A stretch of 64,000 bases of DNA from Lathyrus oleraceus (Eukaryota > Streptophyta > Magnoliopsida > Fabales > Fabaceae), in NCBI RefSeq assembly GCF_024323335.1, contig NC_066582.1:95263444-95327443 (forward strand). The letters are read 5' to 3'. This document shows, piece by piece, positions 57,334-64,000 of this stretch (the stretch's first letter is position 1; each line of letters starts with the position of its first letter). The translations under genes were made by a program, and so were the position numbers. The notes under the pieces were generated by a model. The model saw only the letters and a list, made by a program, of their open reading frames with translations, did not search any database and had not been told where the DNA came from.

Positions 57334-57865
57334 CTGAAGAAAACTTCAGTTTAGGTAAGCCTCTGACTAACTCAAGTTTAGTTAGCTGAGAAAGTTTCCT
57401 CATGCTAATGTGGCCTAAGCGTCTATGCCATACCCATTGCTCTTCGTGAACTGACATTAAACATTTAACATTTTGATCTTTTAAATCAGAAAGATTTATT
57501 TTATAAATGTTGTTTTTCCTCTTGCCTGTGAAAAGGACAGAGCCATCGTTCTGATTAATGGCTTTACACGTTTTTTGATTAAAGATTACATCATAACCGT
57601 TATCACTTAATTGACTTATGGATAACAAGTTATGCATTAATCCTTCTACATAAAGAACATCAGATATAGAGGGAAGAGTACCATTACCAATAGTTCCGGA
57701 GCCTCTGATCCTTCCTTTCTGATCTCCTCCGAAGCCTACAAAGCCAGCGTCTTTAAGTTCCAGGCTTTGGAACATAGACTTTCTTCCCGTCATATGTCGC
57801 GAGCATCCAGAGTCCAGGTACCATGACTGGTGTCTGAACTTTGCTGCATAGGATATCTGCAACAT
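57281..57865 (-). CDS. SIRE-type protease and integrase zinc-binding part
   Basis: A 194-codon frame, one base out of step with gag and with the rest of pol. Protease active site: YLDSGCSRHMTG (Asp at residue 18). The pre-integrase part has LMHNLLSISQLSDNGYDVIF, WHRRLGHISMRKLSQL and CEACQKGK, the His-His-Cys-Cys zinc finger. The frame ends 15 bases after a five-T run (minus strand; plus 57297-57301). Leaving out one base of that run would put the reading in the next frame, so a single-base insertion or sequencing error there is the simplest explanation. Confidence 0.88.
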   Translation of the reverse strand: MLQISYAAKFRHQSWYLDSGCSRHMTGRKSMFQSLELKDAGFVGFGGDQKGRIRGSGTIGNGTLPSISDVLYVEGLMHNLLSISQLSDNGYDVIFNQKTCKAINQNDGSVLFTGKRKNNIYKINLSDLKDQNVKCLMSVHEEQWVWHRRLGHISMRKLSQLTKLELVRGLPKLKFSSDALCEACQKGKFFKNIF

Positions 57866-59567
57866 AGATAATCTTATCTTTCGGTACCCAGAATCTCTTG
57901 GGTCCTTTTAGATTAGTTTTCCCAGAGTTTCTTACAACTTTGGGTCTTCTAGCATTTTTAAATTTGTGTTCTTGTGTGTGTGTATAGTGGTATGAAAAAG
58001 GTGATTTAATTTGGTTACTGGTAGAAGTTTTATCAGAATCAGAATCATACCCAATTCCCCTTTTATTATTCTGACCTACTCCATAAATCATGGATGCCAT
58101 AATACTCCTATTTATCCCATTCTTCAGAAATTGTTGAAAGGCTTCTTCATACTTATAAATAATTTCATTTGAAGTTTGTGGTGCTTGAGACAACACTTCT
58201 TCTAATTTTAAGCTTTTTGTTTTAGCTCCATCTCTTTCTAACGTTAAAGATTTGATTGTATCTTCATGTGCTAGAATTGTTGTCTCAAGTTCACTACATT
58301 CTTCAGATTTTGCTTTAAGAAGACCTTTAATGCTTTTAACTTTTTGTTTTAATTTCTGAAGAGAGGTAAGAGTTTCTGATAAACATGATTCTAAGTCAGA
58401 TCTAGAAAGTTCAGAAAATACCTCTTCAGATTCCTCATCTGAGCTGCTGGATGTGGTAGCCATAAATGCTACGTTGGCTTGTTCATCAGAGTCAGATTCT
58501 GATGATCCTGAATCACTATCGTCCCAGGTGGCCATTAATCCTTTCTTTGTTCTGAAGGCATTTTTCTTGAAGCTTTCCTTCTTAGAGTTATCTTTCTTCA
58601 GCTTGGGGCATTCATTTCTATAATGACCTGTTTCTTTACATTCAAAACAGGTAATATCTTTATTAGGTTTACCTTTTGAAGTTGACTCTGATCTATCCCC
58701 TCTGGGTCTTGATCTTCTGAAGTTGTTGTTGTTCCTTCTTTTCCAGAGTTGCTTAACTCTTCTGGTTAGTAAGGACAGTTCTTCTTCATCATCAGAGTCT
58801 TCAGGTTCAGAGTCGTCAGTATCTGCAGTTTCTGCCTGGAGAGCTTTGGTTCTGTCTGACTTCCGTCTTTCAGGTCTGGACTTCAGCGCCACTGACTTGT
58901 TCCTTTTCTGAGGCTCATCCTCCTCTAGTTCTATCTCATGGCTTCTGAGAGAACTAACAAGTTCTTCAAGGCTGATACTGTTCAGATCCTTTGATAACTT
59001 CAGAGCAGTAACCATAGGTCTCCATTTCTTTGGCAGACTTCTGACAATCTTCTTAACATGATCTGCAGTTGTGTATCCCTTGTCTAGCACTTTAAGACCT
59101 GCAATAAGAGTTTGGAATCTGGAAAACATAGCTTCTATAGCTTCGTCATCTTCCATCTTGAAGGCTTCATATTTCTGGATCAACGCCAGAGCCTTCGTCT
59201 CCTTGACTTGGGAGTTTCCTTCATGGGTCATCCTTAGAGAGTCAAGTATATCTTTGGCTGTCTCTCTATTGGTGATCTTCTCATATTCGTTGTATGATAT
59301 GGCATTTAGAAGTATTGTTCTGGCCTTGTGATGATTTTTGAACTCACGTTTCTGATCTTCTGACATTTTGCTTCTGGGAACTTCAGCTCCATTTAAGGTT
59401 GGAGGTTTGTATCCATCTGTGACAATGTCCCAGAGGTCAGCATCATAGCCAAGAAAGAAACTTTCGATTCTATCTTTCCAGTAATCAAACTTTTCTCCAT
59501 CAAAAACAGGAGGCTTGGCATTGTAAGAATCTTTCTCATTTGAGTGGGCCATTTGTTTTTCTCGCAC
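57753..59567 (-). CDS. SIRE-type gag (604 aa)
   Basis: An open frame from ATG at 59567, 50 bp after the primer site. Residues 14-220 are the Copia gag fold (DUF4219/UBN2): NAKPPVFDGEKFDYWKDRIE, KARTILLNAISYNEYEKITN, VKETKALALIQKYEAFKMED and KKIVRSLPKKWRPMVTALK. A basic stretch (about 265-300) precedes one zinc knuckle, CFECKETGHYRNEC (Cys307, Cys310, His315, Cys320). A Ser/Asp/Glu-rich part (350-400) and a coiled coil (405-470) follow. A second Met at residue 6 is an alternative start. The last ~35 codons overlap protease in another frame, ending YVPKPGT; the in-frame protease site is therefore not in this product. Role: RNA-binding capsid protein. Confidence 0.92.
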   Translation of the reverse strand: MREKQMAHSNEKDSYNAKPPVFDGEKFDYWKDRIESFFLGYDADLWDIVTDGYKPPTLNGAEVPRSKMSEDQKREFKNHHKARTILLNAISYNEYEKITNRETAKDILDSLRMTHEGNSQVKETKALALIQKYEAFKMEDDEAIEAMFSRFQTLIAGLKVLDKGYTTADHVKKIVRSLPKKWRPMVTALKLSKDLNSISLEELVSSLRSHEIELEEDEPQKRNKSVALKSRPERRKSDRTKALQAETADTDDSEPEDSDDEEELSLLTRRVKQLWKRRNNNNFRRSRPRGDRSESTSKGKPNKDITCFECKETGHYRNECPKLKKDNSKKESFKKNAFRTKKGLMATWDDSDSGSSESDSDEQANVAFMATTSSSSDEESEEVFSELSRSDLESCLSETLTSLQKLKQKVKSIKGLLKAKSEECSELETTILAHEDTIKSLTLERDGAKTKSLKLEEVLSQAPQTSNEIIYKYEEAFQQFLKNGINRSIMASMIYGVGQNNKRGIGYDSDSDKTSTSNQIKSPFSYHYTHTQEHKFKNARRPKVVRNSGKTNLKGPKRFWVPKDKIIYVADILCSKVQTPVMVPGLWMLATYDGKKVYVPKPGT

Positions 59568-59616
59568 TGGATCTCTCTACACGGTTAAGTGTTTGATTTG
59601 AAAATCAATAACAGAG

Positions 59617-59633
59617 CCGGAGCTCTGATACCA
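59617..59633 (-). other. Primer-binding site of the SIRE-type element
   Basis: On the minus strand TGGTATCAGAGCTCCGG, two bases after the LTR end. The first 12 bases are the standard initiator-Met tRNA match of plant Copia elements. Confidence 0.95.
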
Positions 59634-59635
59634 AT

Positions 59636-60719
59636 TGAAGGTGAGAAAAACAAGAAAGGGGGGTTTGAATTGTTTGAAAAATTAAGCGCTTTTGCAGAAT
59701 GAAAATCACACAAAGATTTTATACTGGTTCGCTTATAACACAAAGCTACTCCAGTCCACCCGGCCAAGGTGATTTCGCCTTCAACAAGGACTTAATCCAC
59801 TAATCTTGAAAGATTACAAACAACCCCTAAGAGAGAAGAAAATCTCTTAGTCCTCTCAAGTCTACAGACTGCAAAGAGTCACTTGAGGAAATCAAATAAA
59901 AATAAGATACAAAATGTGTAATCTAGTGTGCTTCTAAGAAAGCAAATATTACAAGCTTAAGAACAAATTTTTCACTTGATAAGCAACAGCTTAGTGAAAA
60001 TCTTTGAAGAACAAAGATGTTTTTCTTGAGCGTGATATGATTTCAGTATAGTTTTGGCTAGTAATTTCTTCGTGTGTACTGAATGAGATTTCTTCTCTAT
60101 TTATAGGAGTTGAAGTAGAGTTGAAGTAGCGTTGAATCTATTGGATATTGAGATGTAATTACGCCATTCCATTAATAGCTTCTGCAGTAGACTTTTTCAC
60201 TTAGAAGTGACTACTTACCACAATTAGTAACTTCTCTCTTGGAAGTGGAGATTAACGTCTCTTTTCTGATTGAGGAAATCCATTTGCAGAACTTTAACTT
60301 GGCTTAAACGTTACTTCATCATGATTAACAATTCTGATTAGAGTCTTTGTGTATCTGGAGAAATTGGCTTCTGATGTTATTTCTTGAATGTTCAGATAGC
60401 GCTGATAACTTCAGAGTTTACAGAAGGCATTTGTTCAGAGTCAGAGCTTCTAGACTTTACTTCATGTTCAGATGCTTCTGATACTTGCAGTTTTGTCCAG
60501 AGTCAGAGCTTCTTAAAACGAGATTCCTCTTTAGATGCTTCTGATACTTGAGATTTTGCATCTGATCTTGTTTTGCATCTGATGACATCATCAGATTTAT
60601 TTCTTCTTTCTTTAGAACCCTGCACACTTAGAAACTTTTCGTTAGGGTACCACTTTTGGTTTCATCCTTTGTTATCATCAAAATCAGGAATCTATTGTAG
60701 AACTATTTTTGTTCTTACA
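59636..60719 (-). repeat. 5' LTR of the SIRE-type element
   Basis: 1084 bp, same length and apparently the same sequence as 50183-51266. It would hold the promoter; transcription on the minus strand runs from about 60070 towards the primer site. Frames inside it (59767-59585) are not genes. Confidence 0.95.
60095..60107 (-). promoter_or_regulatory. TATA box in the 5' LTR
   Basis: CCTATAAATAGAG on the minus strand, a strong plant TATA match. The start of transcription would be 25-35 bp further on (about 60065-60075). The same box is in the 3' LTR at 50642-50654. Confidence 0.65.
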
Positions 60720-62690
60720 CTCACCCCATAGCTCATTTGGGAGATGCTTGCCTTTCAACATACTTCTCGTCATATTCATAATGGTTACGTTCTTTCTCCC
60801 AGCATTACCATTTTGTTGAGGAATGTATGGTGGTATCACCTCATGCACAATTCCTTATTTTGTACATAGTGTGTCGAAATCTTTTGAGACACACTTTCCA
60901 CCTCTAATGGCCTCAGAACCTTAATCTTATGACCACTCTGTCTTTTGACCAATGCTTTGAAATTGGTGAAAACTTCAATCACATTACCTTTCTTCTTGAT
61001 TAATTAGGTCTAAAGCTTTTTGCTGTATTTATCAATAAATGTAACAAAATACTTGTTACCTCCAATTAAATCTACTTTGAGAGGACCACACACGTCTGAG
61101 TAGGTTATCTCGAGAGTGGATTCGACTTGCTTCTTGTATCCTTGTTGAAACTATTCTTGTGTTTATTTGCTTTAACATATTCTTCACACACTTCTTATGG
61201 AATATGGATTTCTGGTAGTCCTGAAATTATGTTCTTTCTCTTCAGATTACTAATGTTATTAAAATTCTAGTGACCAAGTCTATAATTTCATAAACATTCA
61301 TCTCTGCTAACTGCGGTCTCCATGCACTTGTGTTCTAACACATCAAGTTCATTCCTAAATGTTCTATTCTGAGACATAGGAACCTTCAAGATTAACCTGT
61401 TTCTTGAGTCGATCACCCTCATCATTCTATCTTCAATCAATACTCTGTAATTCCTTTCAATCAGCTGACCTATACTTAGCAGATTACTATTCATGCCATG
61501 TATGTACAACACATTGGAAATTACTGATCATTTACCATCCTTTCTCCTAATTAGAATATCACCAATACCTTCAATAGACAGGGTATTATCGTTTGCAAAT
61601 TTTACCTTGTTCTTCGACGAGGGACTGATGTTAATAAACCAATCTTTTCTTCCAGTCATGTGCGACGAACAACCCGAGTTGAGATACCGTTGATCTTTGA
61701 ATCTTTCTTCTTCTTTTTTTGTAGCCATCAACATCACTTCGTCTTTTGTAAGTTTTGAATCACTTTCTTGATATTTCTTGCCTCCTCGACATTGACTTGC
61801 ATAATGGCCATATTTTTTAAAATTGTAGCACTGAATATGACTTTTATCAGGTTTTCTTCCTTGCGTCTTCCTCTACCCGCACCACCATATTTGTGTTTGC
61901 CTTGGTTAGAAGATTGTCTCTGATTTGATGAACTAACTTCTCGATGGTTTCCTCTACCAATCGAATTGTTGTAACTTCCCATGCCCTTGTTACAGTTCCA
62001 TCTTCCTTTATCTCTCTTAGTTGACTAAGCTTGAAAAGCCATGTTAGTCTTCAACTTGCTTGTAGTTCTTTCAGCCATTCTTTGTTTGTGAGATTCAAGA
62101 GTCCCTTGAAGCTCTTATTTTGTCATACTTGACAAATCCTTCAATTCTTCTATGGCTACTATCACATGATCGTACTTTGGATGTAACGACCTCAAAATCT
62201 TTAACACTACAAATTTTGATGTCAATATTTCTCCACACATTTTGATTTGATTCATCAGTCTTGTTACTTAGGTGAAGAAATCAGTCACGTTTTCATTGTC
62301 TTTCATCTAAAGCAATCCATACATTCTTTAGTGAGTTTGTAACCTCACCTCATTCACTTTCTCCGCGCCTCCAAATGGTTTTTCCAGGATGTCACATGCT
62401 TTCTTTGCTGAATCTACATCAAAATTTCTAGATCAATACATCGATGGTTTAAAAAGAGAGCCTTGTAATCTTTCTTCTTCAAATCTTTATGTGCAGTCTT
62501 TTGTTCATCTGTAGCATTCTCTCCAATTGGTGTTACACCATTCTCCACAAGATCCCAACGATCTTGATAATAAAAAACAAGATTCATCTGCTTACACCGA
62601 TTTTCATAATTCTTACCATTCAAGATTGGAAGATTCGTCGAAAAATGCATGTTTGGATGATTCATCGTGATTCAATGTGTCCCTAATATC
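60720..62690 (-). pseudogene. Older Copia: gag, knuckle, protease, first half of integrase, broken
   Basis: 62665-62414 is the gag start: MHFSTNLPILNGKNYENRCK, VFYYQDRWDLVENGVTPIGE and KKKDYKALFLNHRCID. Capsid pieces follow in several frames to 62050. The knuckle near 61830 reads CYNFKKYGHYASQC, with the second Cys changed to Phe. Protease at about 61680 reads YLNSGCSSHMTGR; the catalytic Asp is Asn. 61512-61288 holds the pre-integrase part (MLYIHGMNSNLLSIGQLIER). Integrase core pieces continue to IPQQNG.., ending at the CTCAC duplication at 60720. Many stops. Confidence 0.8.
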
Positions 62691-62700
62691 ACATTGTCAA

Positions 62701-62713
62701 TGCTTTGATACCA
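62701..62713 (-). other. Primer-binding site of the older Copia
   Basis: The minus strand reads TGGTATCAAAGCA two bases after the LTR edge, an initiator-Met-type site with one change from TGGTATCAGAGC. Confidence 0.85.
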
Positions 62714-62715
62714 GA

Positions 62716-63320
62716 TGTTGGAAAAACTCCAATCTTGAAGCTAACCGAATCAATCTTGATAATCAAGAATCAATCTTTCTAATTGATTTCGCCTCTTGTT
62801 CTTCACCCTTTACTCTGGTGAAACAACCACTTCTTGATAATAAGATGATTATACGCTACACAGAGAATTTGAAAGAAGAAAACAATGCAATTGAAAGTGA
62901 GAGATAAAGAGAAATTATGGATTAAAGAAAGAATGTATTTTGTTGTGCAGACTGCACTCTAAGTGTTTGATAATGTGTGTTAATCACAACTTCAGAAACT
63001 ACGTAAGACTATTACAAAATAATTCTCACTTGATTACAAATGAAATAGAACCCCTTTCTATTTATAGATGAGATTACTTGCACTCCAATTAATCTCAAAA
63101 ATAACTAACTCAACTAAAATTAAGCTAAGTTAACTATTTCGACTTTGTCGACTCCTTCGATAGCTACATGCTTCGAATGTATATTTCGACAAACTATATT
63201 TGATTTTATGTCAAATATAACAAATACAAACTATGTCTGACACAAGCTAAACACCTTTCAACACTTGTCAAATACAAACATCCTATTTCGATTTCGATAC
63301 AAAAAATCACATATTTAACG
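62716..63320 (-). repeat. 5' LTR of the older Copia (605 bp)
   Basis: Starts TGTTGGAAAAACTCCAATC at 62716 and ends TTTAACG at 63320 (CA changed to CG). A TATA-like CTATAAATAGAAAG on the minus strand lies near 63068-63055. Many scattered substitutions and small gaps separate it from 47667-48276, showing an insertion much older than the nested element. Confidence 0.85.
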
Positions 63321-63325
63321 TACTA

Positions 63326-64000
63326 CTCCATATTTAATGTGTTAGATTGTCCCTTTAAGAGTACCGTTAACAAAACATAAAGAGAAAAGAATTATATTTT
63401 AAAAAAAAAAAATATTGTTAGGCACCAATTCCTCTAAATTGACATGGTTTTATTTTTCGTCTATATATCTTTCTTTTCTGTTGAATTTTATTTGGATTTC
63501 CATAAAAACCAAAAGTCGCACCTGTAAATCTCTCATGTATTTATAGAAAAAAGAGTTATATAGAAATTATAAATATCTATAATGATTAAGAGTTATAAGA
63601 AACAAACTAATTAAAGACAACAGTAATTTTTCCAAGCCACTAATTCGATGGAAAAAGATTTAATTTATTAAAAGTCGTAATGAAATTAATTAAAAAAATA
63701 CAATACTAAATTTTCTCCAGCTCTAATTCTGTGTGAAAAATCACACAATTTTTTGTTTTCCAATAATTAATCATGAACTTTGACAATTTATTTAATGTAT
63801 CAATCGGTGTCAATTTTCATAAGCGGGAACTATTTAGAAATCTTAGAATTTTTAGATTGTAAATATAATTTTTATTTTAGATATAACATCCATCCAATTG
63901 GTGAAGTTCTATAACAAAACATGTGCAAATACCATTAATATGACATCAATATTTATCAAAATTGTAAACACCATTTATCTTGCAATATTCAATGAAAATT
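63326..64000. other. Unassigned AT-rich flank
   Basis: I see no gene, LTR edge or repeat here. Sequence is AT-rich with A and T runs (for example 63398-63410). Confidence 0.3.

Larger units (their letters stand above)
50183..60719 (-). mobile_element. Complete SIRE/Maximus-type Copia retrotransposon, 10,537 bp, very young
   Basis: Flanked by identical CTCAC (50178-50182 and 60720-60724) and bounded by two 1084-bp LTRs that look identical by eye. Minus-strand order: 5' LTR, initiator-Met primer site, gag, protease, integrase, reverse transcriptase, RNase H, spacer, env-like ORF, polypurine tract, 3' LTR. The additional ORF after pol, long LTRs and the AAAAAGGGGGAGA tract mark the SIRE lineage. 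Catalytic residues are all present, yet gag-pol occupies three frames. It sits inside the integrase gene of an older Copia, between codons for NELWG and AVSTATYIL. Confidence 0.95.
47667..63320 (-). mobile_element. Older Copia element, hosting the SIRE-type insertion
   Basis: LTRs lie at 47667-48276 and 62716-63320, with the initiator-Met primer site beside the right one, so the element reads right to left. Gag, knuckle, protease and the first half of integrase are at 62690-60720; the second half of integrase, reverse transcriptase and RNase H at 50182-48277. Without the 10.5-kb insertion it is about 5.1 kb, a usual Copia size. Flanking GACTA (47662-47666) and TACTA (63321-63325) agree at 4 of 5 bases. 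All frames are broken. Confidence 0.85.

Noticed and set aside
1..64000. CRISPR arrays, bacterial operons or prophage
   Set aside because: All tandem repeats lack the spacer pattern, and gene content is plant retroelements and MULEs.

Overview
The window is 64 kb of AT-rich plant nuclear DNA made almost wholly of transposable elements, stacked and nested. I see no convincing single-copy host gene, rRNA, functional tRNA or CRISPR array. Three things point to a legume with a large genome, most likely tribe Fabeae (pea, vetch, lentil) or a close relative such as Medicago: repeated LTRs of about 5 kb that look like the Ogre lineage, one of them followed by a primer site of the kind those elements use; a SIRE/Maximus-type Copia element with an extra env-like ORF; and a Mutator-like element carrying a plant mobile domain gene. 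The species is inferred, not shown.

Layout. 1-1509 is unassigned. 1510-2119 is a 12-unit, 51-bp tandem array. 2280-4517 is a decayed 'putative gypsy type transposon' gene (minus strand), split by a 663-bp hAT-like element (2833-3495) and flanked by a solo ~4.9-kb LTR (4518-9455, target duplication GATAC). 9456-12209 is old retroelement debris. 12210-13566 is a non-autonomous Mutator-like element with ~300-bp terminal inverted repeats. About 13600-16182 is a 5'-truncated Ogre-like LTR. 17480-18530 holds a Copia-like LTR and a separate broken MULE transposase.

18668-30783 is a 12.1-kb autonomous-type MULE with a perfect 9-bp target duplication. It carries a mudrA-type transposase pseudogene, a plant mobile domain (PMD) pseudogene with a recognisable intron, and a small 98-codon reading frame next to the left end. 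A 6.1-kb Ogre-like fragment (one LTR, primer site, leader, start of gag) sits inside it.

32103-35900 holds two Copia remnants and an Athila/Cyclops-like LTR with its primer site. 35900-46171 is a Ty3/gypsy chromovirus (minus strand, Tekay-like) missing its integrase and 3' end. Its protease is split by a second solo Ogre-like LTR (37592-43027).

47667-63320 is an old Copia element (LTRs 610 and 605 bp). A complete 10.5-kb SIRE-type Copia (50183-60719) sits in its integrase gene, with target duplication CTCAC. The two 1084-bp LTRs of the inner element look identical by eye, so it is the youngest insertion here. Its gag, protease, integrase, reverse transcriptase, RNase H and env-like regions keep their key residues, but gag-pol is spread over three frames.

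In the inner Copia, gag builds the particle, protease matures it, RT/RNase H copies RNA primed by initiator-Met tRNA, and integrase inserts the DNA. In the MULE, the transposase would act on the inverted-repeat ends; the roles of the PMD gene and the small ORF are unknown.
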